Shown one piece after another: positions 26,288 through 36,180 of a stretch of DNA of 64,000 bases. The notes under the pieces were generated by a model. That model was not told the DNA's origin. It searched no databases and saw only the letters and a program-made list of their open reading frames with translations. Location: contig JAFMVD010000005.1 of NCBI GenBank assembly GCA_025499625.1, positions 1-64,000 of the forward strand, read 5' to 3'. The DNA comes from Carboxylicivirga fragile. GTDB lineage: Bacteria > Bacteroidota > Bacteroidia > Bacteroidales > Marinilabiliaceae. Each line of letters opens with the position of its first letter. The stretch's first letter is position 1. The translations under genes were made by a program, and so were the position numbers.

Positions 26288-26938
26288 ATGATAAAAATCG
26301 CTATTGTTGAAGACCATAAAATGGTAAGGGAAGGACTAAGAATATTGATTAATCAATATGATGATATGGAAATTGTTGCCGAATTTAGCAATGGAAATGA
26401 TTGGTTACATAGTCTTAATAATCAACAATACGATGTGTCATTGATCGATATTGATATGCCTGTTATTGATGGTATATCAACACTTACGGAAGGTTTGGTT
26501 TTGAATAAGGATATAAAAGCCATCATGCTGACCATGCATGATGATGTTAATTATTTAAAGGAAGCTTTTATTAAAGGCGCAAAGGGTTTTGTTTTAAAAG
26601 ATATGAGCGTGGATGAACTGTCTATAGCGATTCATGAAGTCAACAACGGACATACTTATTTTTCAGATGATTTTTTAAATTCGGTTGCCTTAAGTTTGAA
26701 AAAGGAAAAGGATGCGAACCATCGCAAGACGATAGATAACATCTCACTAAGTGAAACTGAACAACAGCTCTTAACATTAATTTGTAAAGGATACACGAAT
26801 AAAGAGCTTGCCGAAGCCCTCTTTTTAAGTGTCAAGGCCATTGAAAGTCAGAAAACAAAATTAATGCGACGAACTAAGGCTAAGAATAATGCAGGACTTA
26901 TTGTTTGGGCCATTAAAAATCAGCTTGTTAAGATCTAA
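26288..26938 (+). CDS. LuxR/NarL-type response regulator
   Basis: The 216-residue protein has an intact receiver: VEDHK at the start, phospho-acceptor Asp in SLIDIDMP, and the conserved Lys in FVLKD. The C-terminal LuxR HTH is LSETEQQLLTLICKGYTNKELAEALFLSVKAIESQ. It is paired with the upstream kinase. Two dyads just downstream could be sites it binds. Confidence 0.95.
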   Translation: MIKIAIVEDHKMVREGLRILINQYDDMEIVAEFSNGNDWLHSLNNQQYDVSLIDIDMPVIDGISTLTEGLVLNKDIKAIMLTMHDDVNYLKEAFIKGAKGFVLKDMSVDELSIAIHEVNNGHTYFSDDFLNSVALSLKKEKDANHRKTIDNISLSETEQQLLTLICKGYTNKELAEALFLSVKAIESQKTKLMRRTKAKNNAGLIVWAIKNQLVKI

Positions 26939-26952
26939 TGATTTAAGCGGAA

Positions 26953-26998
26953 AATCCCTATTGCATATTTAGGGATTACCCTATTCACTTATAGGGAT
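26953..26998. promoter_or_regulatory. two tandem CCCTA/TAGGG dyads upstream of a receiver gene
   Basis: AATCCCTA (26953-26960), 9 bases, then TAGGGATT (26970-26977) is followed by CCCTA (26979-26983), 8 bases, then TAGGG (26992-26996). The left half-sites are 23 bases apart. There is no T-run, so these look like protein-binding sites rather than terminators. Confidence 0.5.
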
Positions 26999-27039
26999 TT
27001 CACAGAAACCTCACATACACCACGTCCGTTAAATAGCCA

Positions 27040-27462
27040 ATGAATAAATCAAAGGTTTATAAGGTTATTTTGGTTGACGATTGTTCTGAATTTCTTGAGG
27101 GGCTACAACTTTTTTTTAATAGTCTAACAAACTATCAAGTAATCGACACAGTCAATGACGGTAGTGAAATTGTTAATCACCCGCTTTTAATAGAAGCCGA
27201 TGTGATATTAATGGATGTAAATATGCCAAAGTTAAATGGTATTACTGCAGGGCAGAGAGTTAATTTCCAATATCACAACATTAAAATGGTGGCCATCACT
27301 TTGAATAAGGATCGGGTTTACCTCGAAGAGCTTATACGCGCTGGCTTTAAAGGTTTTGTGGACAAAAAATACATCGTTGAAGAATTGGAAAATGTATTGA
27401 GCACAGTTATGAGCAATCAATTGGCATTTCCTAAAAATCTACTATTAAGCCTCGGTCTTTAG
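27040..27462 (+). CDS. single-domain response regulator (receiver only)
   Basis: The 140-residue protein is a complete receiver: VDDCSEF acidic patch, acceptor Asp in VILMDVNMP, Thr in VAIT, and Lys in FVDKKY. No output domain follows, as in CheY-like relays. It follows the kinase and LuxR regulator and precedes an outer-membrane protein and a chemoreceptor. It could therefore be a motility effector or phosphate sink for the same kinase. Confidence 0.88.
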   Translation: MNKSKVYKVILVDDCSEFLEGLQLFFNSLTNYQVIDTVNDGSEIVNHPLLIEADVILMDVNMPKLNGITAGQRVNFQYHNIKMVAITLNKDRVYLEELIRAGFKGFVDKKYIVEELENVLSTVMSNQLAFPKNLLLSLGL

Positions 27463-27516
27463 GCTTGTTTTGTGAATTATTAATTTCATATATAATACCA
27501 AAAATCTTTAGTACAG

Positions 27517-28248
27517 ATGTTTTCAACAAGTAAAAACCACGGCTTTATAGTCGTTGGATTATTTTTATTATTCAACCTAATTCCCATAAACGCGCAACAA
27601 GCCGACGATGATCAACCATGGTCAGTTGGTGCTGATTTAATGACACGTTTTTATTGGCGTGGAGCGAATCAAACAGTTTCACCTGCCTTCCAACCATATA
27701 TTGAGTATGGAGTTGGTGCCTTTACATTTGGAACCTGGAGTTCATATTCATTCTCGAAAGAGCCATTTCAGGAAATTGATGTATATGCATCTTATCAAAT
27801 TAAAAATGTTCGGCTAACTGTATACGATTACTTCAGCCCCATCGACTCGATGGATGTATCGCATCACTATTTTGATTGGGACAAAAAAACAACGGCTCAT
27901 GCAGTTGAATTGATACTCGAAGTTTGGGATGCCTTTGATACTGGTTTCGCTTTGGAAGCAGGTCTATTTATTTATGGTGATGATAAAGATGAAGATGGTA
28001 ACAATCTTTATTCAGCCTATTTCGAGCCGCAATATAATTTTTCTAAAGGAGAGATGGACGTAAAATTGTTTGCCGGATTTAGTCCTGGTAATAGTATGTA
28101 TTCGGATGACTTAGAATTTGTTAATATTGGTTTGTCGGCCACTCGAGAGTTGCATATTTACGATAACATCACTCTGCCTTTTACCGCTATGTTTGCCATT
28201 AATCCAGCCACTGAAAGTGTATTTATGGTAGCCGGAATCTCATTCTAA
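27517..28248 (+). CDS. putative outer-membrane beta-barrel protein
   Basis: The 243-residue protein has a signal peptide ending in NAQQ. It is followed by alternating beta-strand-like segments typical of a small barrel and ends in GISF with a terminal Phe, as expected for the outer-membrane assembly signal. The opening [15 protein letters not shown] resembles the TorF/Gcw_chp group of conserved barrels, but I hold that assignment loosely. It sits between signalling genes. Confidence 0.7.
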   Translation: MFSTSKNHGFIVVGLFLLFNLIPINAQQADDDQPWSVGADLMTRFYWRGANQTVSPAFQPYIEYGVGAFTFGTWSSYSFSKEPFQEIDVYASYQIKNVRLTVYDYFSPIDSMDVSHHYFDWDKKTTAHAVELILEVWDAFDTGFALEAGLFIYGDDKDEDGNNLYSAYFEPQYNFSKGEMDVKLFAGFSPGNSMYSDDLEFVNIGLSATRELHIYDNITLPFTAMFAINPATESVFMVAGISF

Positions 28249-28294
28249 AAGGCACTATCGTACACAATTGATCAAAAATGAAATCACAATAAAA

Positions 28295-30220
28295 ATGAAA
28301 AAATTAGGATTAAATGCAAAACTGAATTTTTATATAATTTCAGTTTTTCTATTGATATTCAGTATTACAATTGGTGTAATCATCTACAATACATTAACAA
28401 AAGCAAAGGAGGATGCTGCAACCATCTCGAAATTATACGGAGAGGAAGAGGCTGCGCACGTGCAAAATTATTTGGAACAAGCAATGACTACAAGCGAGTC
28501 GGTAGTCGAGTTAATATTAGCGTTAAAGGAAAACGACTACGCCGATAGGCAATTGGTGTTAAATTTGCTAAAGCAGGTTATGCAAAGTAATGAAAACTAC
28601 TTTGCAGTATGGACGATGTGGGAACCCAATGCATTTGATGGTAAAGATGCGCATTATGCTAATATTTATGGCCAGCAGTTGGGTCACTTCTCGGCCTCTT
28701 GTTTTAAAGAAGATGGGGAATTATCATATCAAAGTTATGGGGCTGATGAATCTAATTATGTGAGTGATGATGACTTAAATGAATATTCAGAGTCGTACTA
28801 TGCTGTACCAAAGCAGACTATGAAACAATTTGTTGATGACCCAACTGAATATAGTTTTACAGGTCTTGAGAAAGATATGGAAACCACCATTTCAATTGTA
28901 ACACCTGTTATTGAAGATGGTGTCTTCCTAGGCGTAGTAGGTATCGATATTGATTTTCAAACACTAAAGGATTTAAACAATCAAGTACGAGTATATGAAA
29001 CTGGATTTGCCTCTATCATTACTAATAATCAAATTGTAGCAGCGCATCCCAATAATAACTATGCAGGTGCTAAAATTGACACTTTGTTTAATGCATATAA
29101 CGAGGATCTTTCCTCCAGTATAAAACAAGGTAAGGTATATATTTTAGAAGCTGAATCTGAATATTTAGATAAAACAGTAGCGCGGGTTTTTTCACCCATC
29201 GAACTGGGAAATTCAGAGAAGCCTTGGTCAATAATGATAGAAATACCAGGAGATGAGATCATGGCTGATGCTAAGAGATTATCACTCATTATATTGATAA
29301 TTGGGGTTATAAGCACGCTTGTCATGCTTTCAATCGTTTTTATGATCTCTCGAAGTATTACACGTCCTATTGAGATGATAACGACTAAGATGAGTGAGAT
29401 AGCTAATGGTAATTTAACCATTGAAATTAAACATTCATCACGTAAGGATGAAATTGGTATACTAGAAGATTCCTTACTACGAATGACGCATAAAATAAAG
29501 GAGGTTGTTCGTGTTATACAGGAAGGTTCAGATAATATCACAGCAGCTAGTTCTCAGTTTAGTTCATCAGCGAGTCAAATTTCAAGTGGTGCAAATGAAC
29601 AAGCTGCTTCAGTAGAGGAAATTTCATCTACAACCGAAGAAATTGCAGCCAATGTAGAACAGAATACTAACAACGCCATAGCAACAAAAAAGATATCAAC
29701 TTCAGCCAAACAAGGACTTGAAAATGTGAAATCAAAATCCATCGAGAGTTTAGCTGCGACGCGTGTTATTTCAGAACGTATTTCTGTTATTACTGATATT
29801 GCTTTCCAAACTAATATTCTTGCCCTAAATGCTGCAGTGGAAGCGGCTAGAGCTGGAGAACACGGAAAAGGGTTTGCTGTAGTGGCGGGTGAGGTTCGTA
29901 AGCTGGCAGAAAGTAGTAAGCAGGCTGCCGATGAAATTGTTAACAGGGCAGTCAACAGCCTGAGTCAAGCAGAAGAAGCTGGTAAAGAGCTTGAATTGAT
30001 GTTACCAGATGTGACACAAACCATGCAACTGGTTGATGAAATAGCAGCGGCTAGCAGTGAGCAAAATAGTGCAACTACTCAAGTAAATGCTTCTATTTTG
30101 GAGTTGAGTAATATCACTCAGCAAAATTCAGCTTCAGCAGAAGAATTAGCCTCAAGTGCCGAGGAATTAGCTTCTCAAGCTGAAAGTCTTAATGAAACAA
30201 TTAGCTATTTTAGAATTTAA
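28295..30220 (+). CDS. methyl-accepting chemotaxis protein
   Basis: The protein is about 641 residues from the ATG at 28295 (a TTG 27 bases upstream is possible). A first membrane helix is followed by a large periplasmic double-Cache sensor (about 40-320), a second helix, HAMP ([22 protein letters not shown]) and a long cytoplasmic coiled coil. The conserved tip is [36 protein letters not shown]. No CheA, CheW, CheR or CheB gene is in the window, so its partners must lie elsewhere. Confidence 0.93.
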   Translation: MKKLGLNAKLNFYIISVFLLIFSITIGVIIYNTLTKAKEDAATISKLYGEEEAAHVQNYLEQAMTTSESVVELILALKENDYADRQLVLNLLKQVMQSNENYFAVWTMWEPNAFDGKDAHYANIYGQQLGHFSASCFKEDGELSYQSYGADESNYVSDDDLNEYSESYYAVPKQTMKQFVDDPTEYSFTGLEKDMETTISIVTPVIEDGVFLGVVGIDIDFQTLKDLNNQVRVYETGFASIITNNQIVAAHPNNNYAGAKIDTLFNAYNEDLSSSIKQGKVYILEAESEYLDKTVARVFSPIELGNSEKPWSIMIEIPGDEIMADAKRLSLIILIIGVISTLVMLSIVFMISRSITRPIEMITTKMSEIANGNLTIEIKHSSRKDEIGILEDSLLRMTHKIKEVVRVIQEGSDNITAASSQFSSSASQISSGANEQAASVEEISSTTEEIAANVEQNTNNAIATKKISTSAKQGLENVKSKSIESLAATRVISERISVITDIAFQTNILALNAAVEAARAGEHGKGFAVVAGEVRKLAESSKQAADEIVNRAVNSLSQAEEAGKELELMLPDVTQTMQLVDEIAAASSEQNSATTQVNASILELSNITQQNSASAEELASSAEELASQAESLNETISYFRI

Positions 30221-30263
30221 TAATATTATCAATTGGAATAACTGATTTGATAATGTCTTTTGA

Positions 30264-30302
30264 TATGATCTTAATTCTCAAATTATGAGAATTAAGATCA
30301 TA
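30264..30302. terminator. convergent hairpin between the chemoreceptor and DUF1697 genes
   Basis: Arms of 17 bases (30264-30280 and 30286-30302) match perfectly around the 5-base loop AATTA. It lies 43 bases after the chemoreceptor stop and 42 bases past the end of the opposing gene. There is little T-run, but position and strength suggest a bidirectional terminator. Confidence 0.65.
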
Positions 30303-30344
30303 CAAAATGTTAAAAAAAATCAATGATAGAATAGTGCTAATAAA

Positions 30345-30887
30345 TCAGCTTGATAATTCAACTAACTTCAAGATTGTTTTCCAGTTACGAGTAGTAGCTC
30401 CAACTTTTAACTTCTTCTCAAAAAAGTTATTTCCCAGTTTGGTGTCTCTATATTGTTTTGTGCTATATAGAAACACACTACTACCAACAATCTCAAATTC
30501 ATCATCCCCAACATCAACTTGTTTAAGCTTGTTGATAGCCTCCAGGGCTGGTTCCTCTTTTAATAATGTTAAATGAAGTCGATCCACATCAGAAGAAGCA
30601 TTTTTATAATAGGGGTTACTTTCCAATAAGCTCTTAAACTCTTGTGCCGTGCGAACCATTACTGGTACTTCGAAACCAAACTTTTTAAGTATAGCCTTTT
30701 CAATTTTATCAGCCAGATTTACATTACTTTCCTTCTTCGTTGAAGAAAATACAACGTTACCCGACTGAATATAAGTTGAAATATCAGAATAGCCCATGTT
30801 CTTAAATAGCTCTTTCAAGTCAGCCATCAGAATTTTTCGTTTTCCACCAACGTTGATGCCCCTGAGTAATGCGATGTATTTGGTCAT
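30345..30887 (-). CDS. DUF1697 family protein
   Basis: The 180-residue cytosolic protein opens with KYIALLRGINVGG, the hallmark of DUF1697, followed by KELFKNMGYSDISTYIQSGNVVF. The length is usual for the family. Its biochemical role has not been established and nothing in the neighbourhood points to one. Confidence 0.88.
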   Translation of the reverse strand: MTKYIALLRGINVGGKRKILMADLKELFKNMGYSDISTYIQSGNVVFSSTKKESNVNLADKIEKAILKKFGFEVPVMVRTAQEFKSLLESNPYYKNASSDVDRLHLTLLKEEPALEAINKLKQVDVGDDEFEIVGSSVFLYSTKQYRDTKLGNNFFEKKLKVGATTRNWKTILKLVELSS

Positions 30888-30970
30888 TAGATATTTATAA
30901 TGAGTTATTTTATTTTTTCAGAACTATATCCATCCTTCACAAATCCATCTTCTCCAGTCACACGAATATG

Positions 30971-31639
30971 CTAATATATTGTTCCTACCAATCTTTGAAT
31001 AAGCCCATTTTTATTTATTACCCAAAGCACTTGATAATAACCAGCGCCATCACTATTATCTTGATAAATGAAAAATGTTTCGTTCTGCTCATAAATGGTA
31101 AAATCATTATCACACTCGAATAGGTTATTATAGAATGCTTTATGAATTTCTATGTCCAATCCTTTCAAATTAACATTTATCGATTTTATCTCTACAGTAG
31201 GTAATTCTCCATCAGTACCCCAAAAAGACTGGCCATCTATCAACTTAATAGACCTATTACTTATTTTTTCAATTACCCTATTAGTTGAGTTAAATGAACC
31301 TAGCACATACGAGAACTTAAAATCAGAATTAGTGTACTCATCAAGACCTCTTATTGGCAATAACCGAGATTTATGAATGAATCCTTCAATCAAATTATAA
31401 TCTGAACAACCAAGTGAAAAATCATTTTTAGGAATATATACTAGTATCCAATCAGTTGTATCCTTCACACTATGATCATACCAAAATGCTTTATTATCTT
31501 TAATCTTAAAAATAATATCAGATTCTAATGACGCTTTACTACGAACGTTAGTATAACCATCAACATCCTTTATAATAGCAATTTGAGCAACAACAGTGAC
31601 TGAATAGAAAATAAAAAATAAAGAAAATATGTATCTCAT
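30971..31639 (-). CDS. secreted SH3-domain protein, function unknown
   Basis: The 222-residue protein has a signal peptide ending in VVAQ, then a bacterial SH3-like domain (DGYTNVRSKASLESDIIFKI, about 28-60). The C-terminal 130 residues are beta-rich and unrecognised. SH3b domains often bind peptidoglycan or cell-surface ligands. It is transcribed in the same direction as DUF1697 and the acyl-CoA ligase, with small gaps. Confidence 0.7.
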   Translation of the reverse strand: MRYIFSLFFIFYSVTVVAQIAIIKDVDGYTNVRSKASLESDIIFKIKDNKAFWYDHSVKDTTDWILVYIPKNDFSLGCSDYNLIEGFIHKSRLLPIRGLDEYTNSDFKFSYVLGSFNSTNRVIEKISNRSIKLIDGQSFWGTDGELPTVEIKSINVNLKGLDIEIHKAFYNNLFECDNDFTIYEQNETFFIYQDNSDGAGYYQVLWVINKNGLIQRLVGTIY

Positions 31640-31668
31640 CAGATAATCAATTAGGTAAAGATTCCTCC

Positions 31669-33321
31669 CTACTTCACATACTTATAACGCTTAATACTCT
31701 TCTTTGGGGTCTTCTCAAACTCCTCAGGGAAAAGCGTGATCATCTGTATGTTCATGAATGCAGGTAATATCTTATTTACTTCCTTTTTTATGTCATCCAG
31801 TTTTGCTTCAATCTGTTGTTGGTTTAAGCCTTCTCCATCCGTAGCCTCATAATCGGGATATACTAAAGCTTCCAGTTTACCATCATGGTCGCGTACCAAA
31901 CACTCTTGCACATATTCCATCGATGTGATAGTTGCTTCTATCTCCTCAGGATAAATATTCTGCCCCGAAGCTCCCAAGAGCATATTCTTACTTCGTCCCT
32001 TTATGTAGATAAAATTATCGTCATCAATGACACCCAGATCGCCCGTATGCAGCCAACCGTCTTCATCGAATATTTCATCGGTGGCTTCCTGGTTTTTATA
32101 ATATCCTAACAAGGTATTTTCACCCTTCACCATAATTTCACCTACCTTATTATAAGGATCGTCTGAGTCAATCTTTACCTCCATTCGATCAACAAGCTTG
32201 CCAGCAGAGTATGGACGCGATTCGGTCCATGGCGCATAACTAATCAAAGGACCACATTCTGTCATTCCATATCCAATGGTAAACGGAAAGCCAATCTTAC
32301 GCAAGAAAACCTCAACATCCTTATTTAACGCAGCTCCACCAATAATCATTTCACGGAATTCTCCACCAAATACCTCAATAAGCTTTTTCTTGATTTTTGA
32401 GTACACCACCTTGTTAAGTCCTGGTATCATCAACATGGCTTTTACCTTGGTATCTTCCAATTGGGGCTGAACTCGTTTCTTAAATATCTTTTCAAGAATC
32501 AATGGTACCGACAAAATAATATGAGGCTTTACTTCTCTAAATGCCTGAGTAATCACCTGGGGTGAAGGTGTTCGTGTTAAAAATGTTGTATGGCAACCCA
32601 TTACAAAAGGCCATAAAAACTCGAATAAACAACCAAACACATGTGCCAATGGTAAGAAAGAAACAACACGCTCCTGTGGTTTCAGAATCAAATGCTCGCT
32701 CGAATAAGTAATGTTTGACCAAATGCTTCGGTGCGGAATTAATACACCTTTAGAAAAGCCTGAAGTACCCGAAGTATATGAGAGTACAAGTAAATCGTCA
32801 GCAGGAATTTCGGGGAAGCTAAGCTGGTCATCACTAAAGCTTTTTCCGTCACCTTTAAATAAAGCTTGTGCTTTTTCCACAGCCTTTTTTAAAACCCCAT
32901 CCGTATTATCGTAAAGTGTAGTACATTGATTAATGGACACGATCCCTTTAATCTTCGCCATTTTAGTTTCGTCAAGCTTATCGTACAATAAATCGGTACT
33001 GAACAGCAATTTCGATTCAGAGTGATTGACGATGTGATGTATATCCGACGAATTAAAATCGGGAAGAATAGGTACGATAACTGCTCCATAGCTTATAGTT
33101 CCCAAATACACCACTGCCCAACTGGTCATATTTCTACCAATCACAGCAACTTTATCACCTTTGGCAATCCCGAGTTCTTTATATAATTGGTGTATGCCTA
33201 CAATGCGCTCGCCCACTTGAGCATATGTGATAGATTCACCTTGAAAGTCGCTAAATGCAACAAATTCTTTATTGTTTTTTAATGTCTTCTCAACTAAACT
33301 TAAATATCCATTGCCTTCCAT
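31669..33321 (-). CDS. long-chain acyl-CoA synthetase (AMP-forming)
   Basis: The 550-residue ANL-superfamily enzyme activates carboxylic acids to acyl-CoA through an acyl-adenylate. The AMP-binding loop LSYTSGTSGFSKGV, the FTIGYGMTECGPLIS motif, the TGDLG hinge region and the C-terminal KTPKKSIKRYKYVK, holding the catalytic lysine, are all intact. A FadD-type fatty acid substrate is likely from the overall pattern but not proven. Confidence 0.92.
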   Translation of the reverse strand: MEGNGYLSLVEKTLKNNKEFVAFSDFQGESITYAQVGERIVGIHQLYKELGIAKGDKVAVIGRNMTSWAVVYLGTISYGAVIVPILPDFNSSDIHHIVNHSESKLLFSTDLLYDKLDETKMAKIKGIVSINQCTTLYDNTDGVLKKAVEKAQALFKGDGKSFSDDQLSFPEIPADDLLVLSYTSGTSGFSKGVLIPHRSIWSNITYSSEHLILKPQERVVSFLPLAHVFGCLFEFLWPFVMGCHTTFLTRTPSPQVITQAFREVKPHIILSVPLILEKIFKKRVQPQLEDTKVKAMLMIPGLNKVVYSKIKKKLIEVFGGEFREMIIGGAALNKDVEVFLRKIGFPFTIGYGMTECGPLISYAPWTESRPYSAGKLVDRMEVKIDSDDPYNKVGEIMVKGENTLLGYYKNQEATDEIFDEDGWLHTGDLGVIDDDNFIYIKGRSKNMLLGASGQNIYPEEIEATITSMEYVQECLVRDHDGKLEALVYPDYEATDGEGLNQQQIEAKLDDIKKEVNKILPAFMNIQMITLFPEEFEKTPKKSIKRYKYVK

Positions 33322-33506
33322 AACGAAGATTTTATTTTCTAACTAATTGATTTATTGCTTTAAAAGGTAATTTTAAAATGACCAAAAGCATCTTACAAAG
33401 CTATTTTCGTGCCATCTTGTTCAAAAAATGCCAACCTAAGGTAATAAATAATTAACATTTCAGGACTCTTTCGTTTTTAATAAGCTGAACTAAAGCTCTA
33501 ATTTTA

Positions 33507-33514
33507 TATTTTTG
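33507..33514 (+). promoter_or_regulatory. -7 box for the first TlpA-like lipoprotein gene
   Basis: TATTTTTG is a full match to TAnnTTTG, 16 bases before the ATG. No clear -33 element is seen. Confidence 0.5.
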
Positions 33515-33530
33515 TTGAAAACATGTACTC

Positions 33531-34658
33531 ATGAAGAAAGCCCTTATTGCCATTCTTGTTCTCCAAGTTTGGTCGTGTTCAAAACCACAAAAAACACCAT
33601 TTCTTACTTTTAGTTCAGATGCTTTATCCATTACTAAAGTTGAATTATTTCAACTCAAGAATGGTTATACGCTGTCTGATGTGGCAGCATTTGATGAAGA
33701 TCTGCAACTTTGGGCCTTTCGTTCAGATACTGTATTAACCGGCATTTTTGAACTTCGAATCAACGATAACAAAAAAATTCCTCTCATCATAAGTGATGCT
33801 ATGCCTAGCGCTATTGTCGAAAATAAAAAAGAATTAACAATAGATGGCAATCATGAAACACAGACACTTTGGAAAGCTAATCAACTTGTTAATCAATTTG
33901 AAGAGTTCATTAATAAACAAGCATCTAACTTCCCCGATTCACTTTTAAGTACTGATTTTGAATATCATAGAGATTCTGTTTTTCGCTTAATCGAAAATTC
34001 TAAAAATGATTGTCAATCACGTATTCAGCTATTGATTGAAAAGCATAGTAACTCTATTTTACCTCTGCTACTGGTTCAACTTAAAGCAGGTAATCATTTG
34101 CTATTTGATTATAATAAAGATGCCGAAATCTATTATCGCATTGATGAGCTCTTATACCAGAAATATGCCAACTATCAACCCGTAAATAATTTTCATATGC
34201 GTGTTGATTCACTTCGACGTTGGATGACATACACATCTGTTTCGAACCCGGGCAGGCCTTTACCAGATATCAGCGTGCCAAATGCATGGGGCGATCCAAT
34301 TGCACTATCCAGCTTTAAAGATAAAAACACACTTTTCGTTTTATGGAATTCACAAAACGAGTCAAGTCGAATATTCACCAAACAATTACGAAGGTGGAGT
34401 CGTCCTTACCGTTTGAAAGGTCTTGAAATTTGTATGATATCGCTCGATACGGACAAAGAAAAATGGAAAAAAGCCATAAAAGAAGATAACCTGCCCTACT
34501 GGCATTTATCCGACCTAAAAGGAGAAAAATCAGCTGTGTATAGTGATCTAGGATTAAATTCCCTTCCAACCTTTTTATTGGTTGATAAAGACGGCATTAT
34601 CATTGCAAAAAATAAGGATTTAAACAGTTTAACCAATACGTTAAATGAATACTTTTAA
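33531..34658 (+). CDS. thioredoxin-fold (TlpA-like) lipoprotein lacking the CXXC site
   Basis: The 375-residue protein has a lipoprotein signal ending in VWSC and a long helical middle. The C-terminal redoxin domain (about 235-375) keeps the fold's landmarks: LSSFKDKNTLFVLWNS, LEICMISLDTDKEKW and SLPTFLLVDKDG with the cis-proline. The usual WCxxC position reads WNSQNESS, with no cysteine, so disulfide exchange should be lost. A similar protein follows in the same direction. Confidence 0.85.
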   Translation: MKKALIAILVLQVWSCSKPQKTPFLTFSSDALSITKVELFQLKNGYTLSDVAAFDEDLQLWAFRSDTVLTGIFELRINDNKKIPLIISDAMPSAIVENKKELTIDGNHETQTLWKANQLVNQFEEFINKQASNFPDSLLSTDFEYHRDSVFRLIENSKNDCQSRIQLLIEKHSNSILPLLLVQLKAGNHLLFDYNKDAEIYYRIDELLYQKYANYQPVNNFHMRVDSLRRWMTYTSVSNPGRPLPDISVPNAWGDPIALSSFKDKNTLFVLWNSQNESSRIFTKQLRRWSRPYRLKGLEICMISLDTDKEKWKKAIKEDNLPYWHLSDLKGEKSAVYSDLGLNSLPTFLLVDKDGIIIAKNKDLNSLTNTLNEYF

Positions 34659-34728
34659 TTGATCTTTGACGAATAAGTTAATTCAAGACATAAAAAAGTA
34701 TTACGAGAAGTAAAAAAAAGTTAGAAAC

Positions 34729-34755
34729 AGGATTAAAGAATTAATCCTATATTTG
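34729..34755 (+). promoter_or_regulatory. promoter with dyad for the second TlpA-like gene
   Basis: TATATTTG (34748-34755) matches the -7 consensus. AGGATTAA-AGAA-TTAATCCT (34729-34748), a perfect 8-base-arm dyad, fills the space where -33 to -7 lies and overlaps the first base of the -7 box. A repressor bound there would occlude polymerase. A second small hairpin, TGACTG/CAGTCA (34768-34782), lies in the leader. Confidence 0.5.
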
Positions 34756-34803
34756 AGCAAATTACCGTGACTGTATCAGTCATGAAAGAAAAACAAAATT
34801 ATA

Positions 34804-35958
34804 ATGATGAAGCAGAGTCTATTACTAGTATTAATTGTGGTGTTGGTAAGTGCGTGTACTAACAAAAACATGTACAAAATAAGTGGTACTATTGAAAATG
34901 GTGCTGATAAGGTATTGTATATTCAAAAAATGGATCTTAACGAAACCACTACAATCGACTCGGTTAAACTTAATAAGAAAGGTCAGTTCAGTTTTAAGGG
35001 TGATCGCTTAATGGAGCCTACTTTCTTCCTTTTGAAATTTAATGACAGCAATTACCTAACACTATTGGCCGATTCTGTTGAAAACATTGAAGTATCGGCC
35101 GATGCTGCTAATCTTGAAGAAAGTTATCAACTGATGAATTCATATGGATCGGTGTATGTTCAAATATTTAATCGCAAAATGCGCAAGTTAAATATTGAGA
35201 TGGAACGTATTATTGTAGATTACAAAACAAGCGATAAACAAGGCAAAGAAGAATTAGTTAAGGAATATAACCAATTAATTACAGAACATAAAACATATGT
35301 AGGTCAGTTTATTATGGATAACCCACGCTCATATGCTGGCTACTATGCCTTATTTCAGCGCCTGAATGATAATTCACAAGTTATGAATGTGATGGACAAA
35401 CAAGATCAGGTTTATTTTTCAACACTGGCTACTAGTCTAAAAGTATATTACCCACATTCAGAAAGAGCAAAACATCTTGAAAGTTTTGTTTTAAATGTAA
35501 TATCACAGCAAAAGCAGGCTAAAATGAAGGAATACCTTATGAACAATGCAACCGCCGGTTTTCCTGATATTGAAGAAGCTGATGTAAAAGGAAACAAAAT
35601 TAAACTATCATCATTAAAAGGTAAAACTGTGTTGTTATCATTTTGGGCATCATGGGATGAAGCATCACGCAAAGAAAACAATCATCTGAAAAAAATGTAC
35701 AAAAAGTACAATAACAAAGGATTTGAGATTTATCAGGTTTCACTTGATCGTAGTAAGGTATTATGGGAAAGCGCAATTGTTAATGACGAACTTCCCTGGA
35801 TCAATGTAAGCGACCTACGTTATACTGAATCTCACCCGGCAAGGCTTTACAACGTTCAAAATTTACCTGCTAATTATTTGATTAGCGCCGAAGGTGAAAT
35901 AATCGGTAAAAATCTTTTTGGCAACCGCCTTTCCGACAAATTATCTGAACTATATTAA
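34804..35958 (+). CDS. DUF4369/TlpA-like lipoprotein lacking the CXXC site
   Basis: The 384-residue protein has a lipoprotein signal ending in VSAC. An N-terminal DUF4369-like beta domain (YKISGTIENGADKVLYIQKM, about 25-110) is followed by a helical linker and a C-terminal thioredoxin fold (about 250-384). Where WCxxC is expected the sequence is FWASWDEASRKEN, without cysteine; the cis-Pro loop NLPANYLI remains. It shares overall plan and the active-site loss with the gene upstream, pointing to a binding or chaperone role. Confidence 0.87.
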   Translation: MMKQSLLLVLIVVLVSACTNKNMYKISGTIENGADKVLYIQKMDLNETTTIDSVKLNKKGQFSFKGDRLMEPTFFLLKFNDSNYLTLLADSVENIEVSADAANLEESYQLMNSYGSVYVQIFNRKMRKLNIEMERIIVDYKTSDKQGKEELVKEYNQLITEHKTYVGQFIMDNPRSYAGYYALFQRLNDNSQVMNVMDKQDQVYFSTLATSLKVYYPHSERAKHLESFVLNVISQQKQAKMKEYLMNNATAGFPDIEEADVKGNKIKLSSLKGKTVLLSFWASWDEASRKENNHLKKMYKKYNNKGFEIYQVSLDRSKVLWESAIVNDELPWINVSDLRYTESHPARLYNVQNLPANYLISAEGEIIGKNLFGNRLSDKLSELY

Positions 35959-35975
35959 TACAAGTTAAAATATTT

Positions 35976-36012
35976 AAAAAAAGCCGCTTTCGTTTTCGTG
36001 AGCGGCTTTTTA
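35976..36012 (+). terminator. terminator after the second TlpA-like gene
   Basis: AAGCCGCT, a 12-base loop and AGCGGCTT, flanked by A-run and T-run, starting 18 bases beyond the stop codon. Confidence 0.9.
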
Positions 36013-36112
36013 ATTTAAACATCACTAATTCAAATAAGTAAGGCATTAGAAGTTCTGAATTACAGAATATAATCGTCATCTATTCGAAACCAAAACATGA
36101 GCTTTGTATTAA

Positions 36113-36145
36113 TTTGGTAGAAACCTGATTTTTCTGATATCTTTG
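36113..36145 (+). promoter_or_regulatory. lpxH promoter
   Basis: TTTG at 36113-36116 and TATCTTTG at 36138-36145, separated by 21 bases, match the Bacteroidota -33/-7 pattern. The ATG follows 35 bases later. Confidence 0.7.
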
Positions 36146-36180
36146 TGCCTGATTACACCTAATTAGTTAACATAAAACAC

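Noticed and set aside
28268-28295. TTG start for the chemoreceptor
   Set aside because: The ATG at 28295 puts a short basic N-terminus directly before the first membrane helix, as usual for this family.
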